A stretch of 64,000 nucleotides of DNA from Rhodanobacter sp. (lineage in GTDB: Bacteria; Pseudomonadota; Gammaproteobacteria; Xanthomonadales; Rhodanobacteraceae). Shown here piece by piece: positions 8,663 through 17,161 of the stretch; the first letter of the stretch is position 1; every line of letters starts with the position of its first letter. The stretch is from assembly GCA_040371205.1 (NCBI GenBank), contig AP031382.1, positions 434,001 through 498,000 on the forward strand. Reading direction: 5' to 3'. Below the pieces are notes generated by a model that was not told the origin of the DNA, searched no databases, and worked only from the letters and a program-made list of their open reading frames with translations. The translations under genes and the position numbers were made by a program.

Positions 8663-9208
8663 ATGCGCCGCCTTTCGCTGTTGTTTGCCCTGACCTTGCT
8701 CTGCGGCCTGCTCGCCGCGCCCGCATTCGCCGCCGATGCCGCCATGCCGCAGGCCGGCACGGTCGCCCCGACCTTCCGCCTGCAGGACCAGAACGGCCAT
8801 TGGCGCAGTCCCGCCGATTACCGCGGCCATTGGCTGGTGCTGTATTTCTATCCCAAGGACTTCACGCCCGGCTGCACCACGGAGGTCTGCACGTTCCGCG
8901 ACGACATCGCCAAGCTGCGCCAGGCCGGCGCTTCCGTGGTGGGCGTGAGCCTGGACGACATGAAGTCGCATGCGGACTTCGCCGCCAAGTACCACGTGCC
9001 GTTCCCGCTGCTGGCCGACACGGACCGCAAGACGGCCACCGAATACGGCGTGCTCAGCAGCATGGTGGGCATGCACTACGCCAAGCGCACCACCTTCCTG
9101 ATCGATCCACAGGGCCGGATCGCCAAGGTCTACGTGGACGTCGATCCCAAGGCGAACTCCAGCCAGGTGCTGGCCGACCTGGCCGCGCTGAAGAAGACGG
9201 CGCACTGA
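8663..9208 (+). CDS. Exported thioredoxin-dependent peroxiredoxin, BCP/PrxQ type
   Basis: A 181-aa peroxiredoxin with a Sec signal peptide (cleavage near PAFAAD), so it should reduce hydroperoxides in the periplasm. The catalytic motif FTPGCTTEVCTF holds the peroxidatic cysteine and, five residues later, the resolving cysteine of the atypical 2-Cys PrxQ class. VLYFYPKDFTPG and the TTFLIDPQGRI strand are also typical. Its stop overlaps the next start (TGATG). The reductant partner is not in view. Confidence 0.92.
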   Translation: MRRLSLLFALTLLCGLLAAPAFAADAAMPQAGTVAPTFRLQDQNGHWRSPADYRGHWLVLYFYPKDFTPGCTTEVCTFRDDIAKLRQAGASVVGVSLDDMKSHADFAAKYHVPFPLLADTDRKTATEYGVLSSMVGMHYAKRTTFLIDPQGRIAKVYVDVDPKANSSQVLADLAALKKTAH

Positions 9209-9753
9209 TGCCGGTGCGGGCGCCGGTCGGATCGGGCGACGCGACGCACGGCTTCGCGGCGTGGCGCGTGGTGGCGTGGCTGCTGTTGCTGCTGGCCGGA
9301 TTCGGCTGCGTGCAGTACCTCTCCCATGCGCAGCTGCTGTGGGCGCAGCGCGCGAATGTGTCGCCCGCCGACGGTGCCGCGCTGCGGCGCATGCTGGCCT
9401 GGGACGTCGGCTATTTCGCGGCCGCCTTTGCGGTCATCGTGCTGTGCGCCGCATGCATTCTGCGCCAGGCGTGGGCGCGCGTGCCCTTGCGCGTGGCATG
9501 CGGTGCGCTGGCGTTGTGGGCGCTGGCCGGCGGCGGCGTGATGTTGGCGCACTGGCCGCAGTTCGACCGCGCCAGTGCCGATGCGCTGGCCCAGGTGGGC
9601 AAGGACGAGATCCTGCGCAATGCCTTGCTGCATGCGCGGCGCGTCTATCGCATCACGCTGGGGCTGAAGGCCGTCGCGATCCCCGTGTTGTTGTGGCTTG
9701 CCTGGCAGTTGGGTGCGCCGTCCGTGCGCATGCAATTCCGGCATCGTCGTTGA
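9208..9753 (+). CDS. Integral membrane protein, function unknown
   Basis: A 181-aa protein with about four transmembrane helices (near 20-40, 68-92, 97-117 and 150-172). No enzymatic motif. Its ATG overlaps the peroxiredoxin stop codon, so the two are translationally coupled. A 27-base gap with a strong ribosome site leads to the next gene. Role unknown. Confidence 0.75.
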   Translation: MPVRAPVGSGDATHGFAAWRVVAWLLLLLAGFGCVQYLSHAQLLWAQRANVSPADGAALRRMLAWDVGYFAAAFAVIVLCAACILRQAWARVPLRVACGALALWALAGGGVMLAHWPQFDRASADALAQVGKDEILRNALLHARRVYRITLGLKAVAIPVLLWLAWQLGAPSVRMQFRHRR

Positions 9754-9779
9754 TTTGCTCTAACCAAGGAGGATGTGCA

Positions 9780-10619
9780 ATGAAACGTTGGTTGATCGGT
9801 TTTTCGTGCCTGTGGCTTTCGGGCGTGGCGCTGGCCGCCGCGGCGGACGACGCGCACAAGTTCACGCAGGCCAGCATGCTGGTCAGCGGCAGCATCGAGG
9901 TGGCGCCGGACGGCAGCGTGATGCAGTACGCGCTCGACCATCCCGATGAGCTCCCGGCGCAGGTGAAGGACCTGCTGGCCAAGGCCATTCCCACATGGAA
10001 GTTCAAACCCGTCGCGGTGGACGGCAAACCGGCGATCGCCAAGGCTTCGATGAGCGTGCGCGTGCTCGCCATGCCGATGGCCAACGACATGTTCCGCCTC
10101 GACGTCGCCGCCGCACATTTCTTCGAGCGCAACGGCAAGCCCGCGATCAAGGCCGTGCAGGAGCGGAACCCGGTCTACCCGAGCGAGGCCCTGCGCGAAC
10201 GCGTCACCGGCACGGTGTACCTGGTTGCGCGCCTGGATGCGGCCGGCAAGGTGGTCGATGCCGCCGCCCAGCAGGTCGACCTTGGCAAGTTCGGCAGCGC
10301 CGTTGAGATGGAACGCTGGCGCGACCAGTTGGCGCGGGTTTCGGTACGTGCGGCGCAAAGCTGGCTGTTCAGCCCGGCAACGGACGGCGCCACGGCGTAC
10401 CGCGTGATCCGGTTGCCGGTGACCTTCGCCATGCGCATCAACGGCTATTCCACCCGCGCCCATTACGGCCAGTGGGACGTTTACATACCCGGCCCGATGC
10501 AGTGGATTCCCTGGCTGGACAAGCGGCAGATCACCGGCGGAGTCGATGCCGTGCCCGACGGCGCCATCGACCAGGTGGGCCGCGGCCTGCGCCTGCTGAC
10601 GCCGCTCAAGGGCGCATGA
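9780..10619 (+). CDS. Secreted TonB C-terminal-domain-like protein
   Basis: A 279-aa protein with a Sec signal peptide (cleavage after GVALA, about residue 18). The segment NPVYPSEALRERVTGTVYLV plus RLDAAGKVVDAA has the shape of a TonB C-terminal domain, but there is no N-terminal membrane anchor or proline-rich spacer. It is therefore probably a periplasmic TonB-C-like protein, not an energy transducer. The ATG follows AAGGAGGA. Confidence 0.72.
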   Translation: MKRWLIGFSCLWLSGVALAAAADDAHKFTQASMLVSGSIEVAPDGSVMQYALDHPDELPAQVKDLLAKAIPTWKFKPVAVDGKPAIAKASMSVRVLAMPMANDMFRLDVAAAHFFERNGKPAIKAVQERNPVYPSEALRERVTGTVYLVARLDAAGKVVDAAAQQVDLGKFGSAVEMERWRDQLARVSVRAAQSWLFSPATDGATAYRVIRLPVTFAMRINGYSTRAHYGQWDVYIPGPMQWIPWLDKRQITGGVDAVPDGAIDQVGRGLRLLTPLKGA

Positions 10620-10692
10620 CGCGACGGGCGTTCAGCACGGGTTGATTCGCCGGAGGGTATCGGTGCGTGATCCCGTCTGCGGAATCCGCCCG

Positions 10693-11445
10693 ATGCGTCT
10701 TCGCCACCTGTCCGTTTGCCTTTTGCCGCTGTTCGCGGCCTTGCCGCTGCATGCGCAGGATCTTGCCGCCACCTGTCGCGCCAGCAGCAGCTACGACGTG
10801 ACGCTGCGGCCGGACAGCCTGCTGTTCGACCGCGCTTCGCCCGACCCCACGCGGGTGGAGCTGAGCCAGGGCACGTTGCGCGTCGACGGCGTGCCGGTGG
10901 CGCTGAACGCGGAGGACCAGGACCGGCTCTCGTTGTTCGAGCGCGACCTGCGTGCGCTGGCGCCGCGCGTGCGCACGGTGGCGCAGCATGGCGTGGACAT
11001 GGCGGCGCAAGGCTTGCGCCAGGAGGCGGCGGGCATGGGGCTGGACGCCGATACGCGCGCCGAGCTGGATCAGCGGCTGGCGGCGGATGCGGCCAGCCTC
11101 AAGCGGCGCATCGCCGCCAGCAACAGCACGCACGACTGGCAGGGCGCCGCGATGAACCAGTACGTCAGCCAGGTCGAGGGCGACCTGTTTCCCCTGATCG
11201 TCGGCGACCTCGGCCAGCAGGCGCTGAACGCCGCGATGAACGGCGACCTGCAGACCGCCGCCGACCTGCGCGACCGCGCGGCGAACCTCGCCACGCAACT
11301 GGAGCCGCGCATGCGTCAACGCATGCAGGCGCTGCAGCCGCAGATCGCCGAGCTGTGCCCGTCGATCCGGCAACTGGCATCCTTGCAGCAAGGCGTGCGC
11401 GACGGCCAAGGCCGTCCGCTGAACCTGTTGCAGATCGGTCCATGA
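10693..11445 (+). CDS. Secreted DUF2884 (YggN-like) protein
   Basis: A 250-aa periplasmic protein with signal peptide MRLRHLSVCLLPLFAALPLH and cleavage after HAQ. The N-terminal part (CRASSSYDVTLRPDSLLFDR and SQGTLRVDGVPVALNAEDQDR) matches the DUF2884/YggN family; the C-terminal half is helical. The function of the family is unknown. I chose the ATG at 10693 because it begins the signal peptide; an upstream TTG would add 17 charged residues. Confidence 0.8.
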   Translation: MRLRHLSVCLLPLFAALPLHAQDLAATCRASSSYDVTLRPDSLLFDRASPDPTRVELSQGTLRVDGVPVALNAEDQDRLSLFERDLRALAPRVRTVAQHGVDMAAQGLRQEAAGMGLDADTRAELDQRLAADAASLKRRIAASNSTHDWQGAAMNQYVSQVEGDLFPLIVGDLGQQALNAAMNGDLQTAADLRDRAANLATQLEPRMRQRMQALQPQIAELCPSIRQLASLQQGVRDGQGRPLNLLQIGP

Positions 11446-11529
11446 ACGCGGGCGCTGCGGGTTAATCTCCGGCTAAGTGGCCATGGTCGAGGATGGTGCC
11501 ACCCATTCCCGCGCCCTCCCCATGGCATC

Positions 11530-11973
11530 GTGGTCACGAAATCCGTACACAACACGCGCAACCGGCTGATCCGCCGCTGCATCGATCTCTGCCGCCTGTA
11601 TCGCTATGCCGCGCAGGCGGTGAACGAACTGGGCCTGCGCGCCGTGCTGGGCGAAGACGCGCAGGCGCTGGCTTCGGTGGCGGCCGAGCTGCAGCGCGAT
11701 GCGGAGCGGGCCGGCGACCAGGTACGCAGCCGCGGCAGTTGGCGGGCCGCCTTGCGTTGCCGGCTGGTGGGCAGCACGGCGCGCGCCTCCGCGCGGCACG
11801 ACCAGGCATGGATACAGGCGTTGGCGCAGGATGAAAGCGCGCTGCTGCGCGCCTTCGAAAAAGCCATCGCCGACCTGCCGGAAGAGGCCGCCCGCAGCCT
11901 GCACAAGCAGCTGCCGCGCCTGCGCAGCATCCATCTGGACATGCACAGCCTGGCGGGCGCCGCGCATTCCTGA
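11530..11973 (+). CDS. DUF2383-like helical-bundle protein
   Basis: A 147-aa all-helical, charged, soluble protein without signal or membrane segment. The pattern (LIRRCIDLCRLYRYAAQAVN, then DQAWIQALAQDESALLRAFEKA) fits the ferritin-like DUF2383/PA2169 group, though metal ligands are not obvious. It starts with GTG; no in-frame ATG offers a better start. Function unknown. Confidence 0.6.
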   Translation: MVTKSVHNTRNRLIRRCIDLCRLYRYAAQAVNELGLRAVLGEDAQALASVAAELQRDAERAGDQVRSRGSWRAALRCRLVGSTARASARHDQAWIQALAQDESALLRAFEKAIADLPEEAARSLHKQLPRLRSIHLDMHSLAGAAHS

Positions 11974-12069
11974 CGGCACGCGACTACACGGCGTTGCGCG
12001 GCAGGCTCACCTAATCGTCAGCCGGTTGCGGTATGCCGCGCGGGCGAGCATGGGCGAACCTGCCTTGCC

Positions 12070-12088
12070 GGGCGCGAGGCGCCCTTCG
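12070..12088 (+). terminator. Short hairpin, weak terminator candidate
   Basis: A 6-bp GC stem with a 3-nt GAG loop and only two T bases after it, between the DUF2383-like gene and the next small secreted-protein gene. It could also sit in the 5' leader of the latter. Confidence 0.3.
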
Positions 12089-12103
12089 CACGGGGAGTGC
12101 ACC

Positions 12104-12427
12104 ATGCATCGATACCTGCGGGCCAGCCTGCTGGCGGCGGCCTTGTCCGCCTGCGCGGGCATGGCCGTCGCCACCGACAGCCTGCGCGTGGGCAGCCGCG
12201 TGCTGGTGGTGGGCGACAGCGCGGCCACGGTGCTCGACCTGCTCGGCAAGCCGTCGCACAAGTCGCATCGTGGCGCGCGCAGCGGCGGGCGTCGCGGCCG
12301 GCACGTGCGCGCGGCCTCCGGCGGCACGGCATCCAGCGAAACCTGGCAGTACCGCCGCGACGGGCGGGTGATCGTGATCACCCTGGCCGACGGCCGCGTC
12401 AGCGACATCGACGAGCGCAGCCGCTGA
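12104..12427 (+). CDS. Small secreted protein, DUF2845-like
   Basis: A 107-aa protein with a Sec signal peptide (cleavage near GMAVATD). The mature part binds a typical DUF2845/SmpA-like pattern: DSLRVGSRVLVVGDSAATVLD, a Lys/Arg/Gly-rich loop, then ETWQYRRDGRVIVITLADGR. This fold is seen in small periplasmic proteins. Role unknown. GGGGAG precedes the ATG. The gene is convergent with the ABC permease/peptidase gene. Confidence 0.7.
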   Translation: MHRYLRASLLAAALSACAGMAVATDSLRVGSRVLVVGDSAATVLDLLGKPSHKSHRGARSGGRRGRHVRAASGGTASSETWQYRRDGRVIVITLADGRVSDIDERSR

Positions 12428-12457
12428 ACTTGCTCTGCGGCCGCGCCCGCGACGGGT

Positions 12458-15400
12458 CTACTGCAACGTCACCGTTTTGCGGTTGTCGTCCGGCACCTTG
12501 TCGATCAGTTCGTTGTACGGGTCGATGCCGGCCGTCGCGGGCACGCCGTCCACGGTCACCGTGATCGTGCTGTCGCCCTCCGGCAGCCGGCGCTTGGCGA
12601 GGTACAGCGGCTTGCCGTCCTTGCCGCCGCCGGGCGCGGCGGCGAACACGCCGATGTCGATGGGAATGTTCGGCGCCACCGGCGTCTCCTTGCCCTTGCC
12701 GTCGGCATAGGCCATGGCGGCGTGCACCTTCAGGGTCACCGCGTACTTGCCGCCGGGCAGTTTCTTCGCGGTGGCGTCCAGCATGCGGTCGTCGAACAAG
12801 GTGATCCGCCAGAAGAAGTCGTCCAGCATCGGTTGCCACTGCGGCCCCAGCGCTTTGCCCAGCGCATCGACGAACTCCTTCGAGGTGGTGTAGGGCGGCT
12901 GCTGGAAACCCTTGCCGAGCAGGAACTGCTTGAGGAAGGCATCCAGCCAGTCCTCGCCCACGTAGTCCTGCAGCGCGTAGAACACCAGCGAGCCCTTGCG
13001 GTAATGGATGTAGGGCTGGTTCTCGACCTTGCCCAACGGTTCCTCGGCGACCTTCTCGGCGGCGCGGCCGGCGAGGTACATGTCCAGTTCGTACCTGAGG
13101 AACTTGCGCATCTGGTCGGCGCCGTACTTGTGCTTCATCACCATCAGCGAGCTGTATTGCGCCAGCGATTCGCTGAGCAGGGTGGAGCCCTGCATGTCCG
13201 CGCCGATCACGCGGTGCGCCCACCACTGGTGCGCCACTTCGTGCGCGGTGACGTCGTAGACGTAGTCGATGTGGCTGGCGTCGCGCAGGTCGGCGATGAA
13301 GCCGATGGACTCGGAGAACGGGATGGTGTTGGCGAAGCTCTGCGCGAGCGTCATGTAGTCGGGGAACTCGACGATGCGCAGCTGCTTGAACTGGTAGGGC
13401 GTGTAGTGGCTGTCGTAGTACGCGAGCGAGTCCTGCGCGCTCTCCAGCATGCGGTCCACGTTCCACGCGTGCGCCGGGTTGTAGTACACGGTGACCTTCA
13501 CGCCGTTGGCGTCGATGCTCCTGGTGGCGTAGCGCGCGGACAGGTACGCGAAGAAGTTCAGCATCGGCCGCTGCATCGTGTAATGGAAGTAGCGGCGGCC
13601 GCCTTGCGTCCATGCCTTCACCAGCGTGCCGGGCGCCAGCGCGATCTGGTCGGCGGCGGTGGAGACGGTGGTGTCGAAGCTGATCCAGTCGGCGTCGTTG
13701 CTGATGTAGGTGTTGGCGCGCGCCTTTTCGTCGCCCAGTGGCGGCATGCGCGGCACGTCAAGTTTAAGGCCGTACTTCCTGCGCTCGTTGCGGTCGCTGA
13801 GCTGGACCCTGGACTGGTAGCCGAACTGCGGCAGCAGCGCGTTGTTGAAGAACGTGCCGTTGTGCACCAGGAAGGTTTCTCCGGTGCCGTTGGTGAAGCC
13901 CTTCGGCGCGTAATCGATGTCGAATTCGAACGGCATCGAGGCGCCCGGCGCCAGCGGCGTCTTCAGCCTGTAGATCGCCACGCCGAGGCGCTTGTCGAAG
14001 CTGGCGGTGTCGTGCGGCGCGAAGCTTAGCGTCCTGGGCACGAAGCCGTCGGCGTAGTTCACCAGCAGCTCGGTCACCGGCACGTCGCGCTTGTTGACCA
14101 GGGTGTAGCGCGCGTGGATGTGCAGCTGGCGATGGTAAGGGTGGATGTCCACGTCGGCTTGCACCGCGGTGATGCGCGGCTGCGGCAGGTCGGCGTACTT
14201 CGCGTATTCCTTTTCGTAATCGGCGCGTTCGCGCTGCTGCTCGGTGCTGCTTTCGAAGTGGTTGAGCACGTGGGTGTTGTAGTAGACGAAGCCGCCCAGG
14301 CCGGCGAAGCCCAGCAGCGCGGCGGCCAGCATGGCCGCGAGGCCGGGGTGCAGCCGCGCGCGCGCTTCGCGCAGGCGGCCGCGCCAGTCTGCGCCGGTGC
14401 CGCGCGGCCACAGCAGGGCGGCCGCCGCCAGCATCGCCAGCGCCAGGCAGGTCCAGTAGGCATCGAACCACAGGGCGCCCACGACGAAGTGGCCGAAACC
14501 GTTCAAGTCCGAGTACGGCACGTCGGGCGCGCTGCCGTAGTTGTAGAGCCTGTCTTCCCAGTGCAGCAGGTCGAAGGCCAGCGAGCTGGCCAGCCACAGG
14601 ATGCCGGCGAGATAGCCGAGGAACTTGTTGTTGCACGCCACCTGCAGGAACAGCGCCAGCGCCGCCGCCAGCACGAACGGGATCGCCTGCAGCCCCAGCA
14701 TGGACAGGTACAGGCCGGGCTGCAGGCGGGTATAGCCGTGCGCGAGCTGCCAACCCATGCCCACCACGGCACCGCTGGCGAGCATGACGGCGATGACCGC
14801 CAGCAGCGCGCCGAACTTGGCCAGCAGCGGTACCCAGTCGGGCACGGGGAAGGCGTCGCTGACTTCGGCGGAGCGGCACTGGCGCTCGCGCCAGACCAGT
14901 TCGCCGGCGTAGAACAGCAGCACGATCATCAACGGCAGGTTGAAGCTGCCGGTGATCGCCGTAAGCACTTGGTGAGTGACCGGCCAGGTCGGCGTGCCGT
15001 AGATCAGCCCGCCCATGGCCAGCGTCACCAGCATCAACACCACGGCCAGCACCAGCAGCACCAGGAAAGCCGCACCTTGCAGCACGCCGCGCAGGTCGAA
15101 CAGGAATTGCGCGCGCAGCTGGGCCAGCCGCGCGCGCGCGTCGTGCGCCAGCGCCGCCTTCGGCAGTGCCAGTGCCGTTGCGCCGGCCTGCGGGCGCAGC
15201 AGCGGCGGCTCGGCGCGCGGCTTGCGGCGCGGCAGCCGTAGTCCCTCGCGGTCGGTGCGGAACAGCGCAAAGCTGGCCGCCAGCAGCAGTGCCGAGACCG
15301 CCAGCCACAGCAGGCGGTTGAACAGCAGCACACCGTCGAGCGCGGGCAGCAGGTGGTTGGTCTGGTCGGCGGTCCAGTAGCGGGTGACCAGTTGCAGCGT

Positions 15401-16042
15401 ATGGCCGCCGAACGGATCGATCATCGCCGCCAGCCAGCGGTTGTCGAGGCTGCGGCTGAGGGAGCCGGCCACGCCCTGCAGCACGAAGTAGGCGATCACG
15501 CCCACGTAGCTGGCCAGCAGCGAGCGGGTGACCGTGGCCAGCAGGAACAGCAGGGCGGCGACGAAGAACAGGTTGGGCAGCACCAGCACGCCGAAGCCCC
15601 AGAGATAGCCGCGCCAGTCGGCCGCGCCCAGCCGTCCGGCATCCACCCACGGCATGGCGCCGCCGGCCGCCAGCGCCAGCGCGCACAGCGCGAGGATGAC
15701 CACCAGCACCAGGTAGCCGGCGGCGAAGCGGCCGCCCAGGTACGCGCCGCGCCGCATCGGCGTGGCGAACAGGAGTTCCGCCGTGCCTTGCTCGAAGTCG
15801 CGCGTGGCGGCATTCGCGATGAAGGCCACCACCAGCAGGATGCTCAATACGGCGAACACGTTGAGCAGGCGCGCGATCACCAGCGGCGCGTTGCGCAGCA
15901 CGTTGCCGCTGGCGCCGCCCAGCACGATGGCGTCGGTGCTGGCCAGCGTGAAGGCCAGCCCCGCGAACGCCACGGCGATGATCCAGAACAGCGGCGCCTT
16001 CAGTTGCTGGCGCAGTTCGAAGCGGAGGATCTCGAAGAACAT
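12458..16042 (-). CDS. ABC-2 type permease fused to an M1-family metallopeptidase
   Basis: A 1194-aa two-part protein. Residues 1 to about 600 contain some 12 hydrophobic segments arranged as two ABC-2 permease halves. After a last membrane helix near 570-590 comes an exported M1 aminopeptidase domain. The zinc motif HEVAHQWWAHR lies near residue 933, and the downstream zinc-ligand Glu is in STLLSESLAQY. Both motifs look intact, so the peptidase is probably active. The ATPase gene lies 13 bases upstream on the same strand and should power the permease half. Similar fusions occur in Xanthomonadales and Bacteroidetes; substrate unknown. Confidence 0.9.
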   Translation of the reverse strand: MFFEILRFELRQQLKAPLFWIIAVAFAGLAFTLASTDAIVLGGASGNVLRNAPLVIARLLNVFAVLSILLVVAFIANAATRDFEQGTAELLFATPMRRGAYLGGRFAAGYLVLVVILALCALALAAGGAMPWVDAGRLGAADWRGYLWGFGVLVLPNLFFVAALLFLLATVTRSLLASYVGVIAYFVLQGVAGSLSRSLDNRWLAAMIDPFGGHTLQLVTRYWTADQTNHLLPALDGVLLFNRLLWLAVSALLLAASFALFRTDREGLRLPRRKPRAEPPLLRPQAGATALALPKAALAHDARARLAQLRAQFLFDLRGVLQGAAFLVLLVLAVVLMLVTLAMGGLIYGTPTWPVTHQVLTAITGSFNLPLMIVLLFYAGELVWRERQCRSAEVSDAFPVPDWVPLLAKFGALLAVIAVMLASGAVVGMGWQLAHGYTRLQPGLYLSMLGLQAIPFVLAAALALFLQVACNNKFLGYLAGILWLASSLAFDLLHWEDRLYNYGSAPDVPYSDLNGFGHFVVGALWFDAYWTCLALAMLAAAALLWPRGTGADWRGRLREARARLHPGLAAMLAAALLGFAGLGGFVYYNTHVLNHFESSTEQQRERADYEKEYAKYADLPQPRITAVQADVDIHPYHRQLHIHARYTLVNKRDVPVTELLVNYADGFVPRTLSFAPHDTASFDKRLGVAIYRLKTPLAPGASMPFEFDIDYAPKGFTNGTGETFLVHNGTFFNNALLPQFGYQSRVQLSDRNERRKYGLKLDVPRMPPLGDEKARANTYISNDADWISFDTTVSTAADQIALAPGTLVKAWTQGGRRYFHYTMQRPMLNFFAYLSARYATRSIDANGVKVTVYYNPAHAWNVDRMLESAQDSLAYYDSHYTPYQFKQLRIVEFPDYMTLAQSFANTIPFSESIGFIADLRDASHIDYVYDVTAHEVAHQWWAHRVIGADMQGSTLLSESLAQYSSLMVMKHKYGADQMRKFLRYELDMYLAGRAAEKVAEEPLGKVENQPYIHYRKGSLVFYALQDYVGEDWLDAFLKQFLLGKGFQQPPYTTSKEFVDALGKALGPQWQPMLDDFFWRITLFDDRMLDATAKKLPGGKYAVTLKVHAAMAYADGKGKETPVAPNIPIDIGVFAAAPGGGKDGKPLYLAKRRLPEGDSTITVTVDGVPATAGIDPYNELIDKVPDDNRKTVTLQ

Positions 16043-16055
16043 GGCGGGCCGTCCG

Positions 16056-16940
16056 TCAGGCGGCGCGCGCGGTGGCCTGCGCGCGCAAGCGGCCGAAATA
16101 GACGTCCTCCAGGTCCGGCGCCACCGGCTCGAAGCCCGCCTCCGGCCGCTCGTCGGCCAGCACGTGCAGCAGGGTGCGGCCGCCGGCGAGGCGGGTGGAG
16201 AGGATGTTCATCCGTGCCCGGTAGCCGTCCAGCTCGGCCTTGTCGATGCTGCGCCGCCAGACCTTGCCCTCCAGCGCGCGGATCGCCTCGTAAGGCTCGC
16301 CGGCAAGCAGCACCTGGCCCTGGCCCACGATGGCCATGCGCTGGCAGAGGTCGGTGACGTCCGCCACGATATGGGTGGAAAGGATCACCACCACGCGCTC
16401 GCCGATCTCGGCGAGCAGGTTGAGGAAGCGGTTGCGTTCCTCCGGGTCCAGGCCCGCGGTGGGCTCGTCCACGATCACCAGCCGCGGATCGCCGATCAGC
16501 GCCTGCGCGATGCCGAAGCGCTGGCGCATGCCGCCGGAATAGGTGCCGAGCTTGCGCCTCCGCACGTCCCACAGGTTCACCTGGCGCAGCAGCGATTCCA
16601 CCAGGTCGCGCCGTTCGCCCTTGGCGGTGACGCCCTTGAGCACGGCGAAATGGTCCAGCATCGCCTCCGCGGAGACCTTCGGATACACCCCGAACTCCTG
16701 CGGCAGGTAGCCGAGCAGGCGGCGGGTGGCCTGCTTGTCGGCCAGCAGATCCCGGTCGTCCAGGTGGACGCTGCCCGCGTCCGGGGCCTGCAGGGTCGCG
16801 ATGGTGCGCATCAGCGAGGACTTGCCCGCGCCGTTCGGCCCCAGCAGGCCGAACATGCCGTTCGGGATGTCCAGCGAAACGTCGCGCAGCGCACGCACGC
16901 CGTTGGCATAGGTCTTGGACAAGTGACGGATGCTGAGCAT
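16056..16940 (-). CDS. ABC transporter ATP-binding protein
   Basis: A 294-aa ATPase with Walker A GPNGAGKSS, Q-loop in LPQEFG, signature YSGGMRQR, Walker B LVIVDEP and the H-loop in STHIV. A C-terminal extension of about 80 residues follows, as in CcmA/NatA-like exporters. It is immediately upstream of the permease/M1 peptidase fusion and forms its transporter pair. Transcription is divergent from aceF. Confidence 0.92.
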   Translation of the reverse strand: MLSIRHLSKTYANGVRALRDVSLDIPNGMFGLLGPNGAGKSSLMRTIATLQAPDAGSVHLDDRDLLADKQATRRLLGYLPQEFGVYPKVSAEAMLDHFAVLKGVTAKGERRDLVESLLRQVNLWDVRRRKLGTYSGGMRQRFGIAQALIGDPRLVIVDEPTAGLDPEERNRFLNLLAEIGERVVVILSTHIVADVTDLCQRMAIVGQGQVLLAGEPYEAIRALEGKVWRRSIDKAELDGYRARMNILSTRLAGGRTLLHVLADERPEAGFEPVAPDLEDVYFGRLRAQATARAA

Positions 16941-17087
16941 GGCGGTTCGCGCTCTGGACGATGGCGGCAGTGTGAGGCAAGCGGGCGGAACGGCACATGG
17001 GCCTCCCGTCATGGCCATCGCTGCCGTGCATACGTATGCGCATGCAAATCCGCGGGCCGTGAAACCTGCCGCTGGCTGGCCCCGTTC

Positions 17088-17093
17088 GATATG
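17088..17093 (+). promoter_or_regulatory. Candidate -10 element of the aceF operon
   Basis: TATGAT within the 221-base divergent region between the ABC ATPase gene and aceF, 68 bases before the aceF ATG. A match by eye only; no clear -35. Confidence 0.35.
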
Positions 17094-17161
17094 ATGCAAG
17101 TCTTGCGACCGCTCCTCCGTCCCCATCGCGCGGTCTGCCCTCGCCATTCGCAGGAGACACC

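Noticed and set aside
9780-10619. Calling the TonB-C-like protein a true TonB energy transducer.
   Set aside because: It has a cleavable signal peptide but no membrane anchor followed by a proline-rich spacer, and no exbB/exbD nearby.
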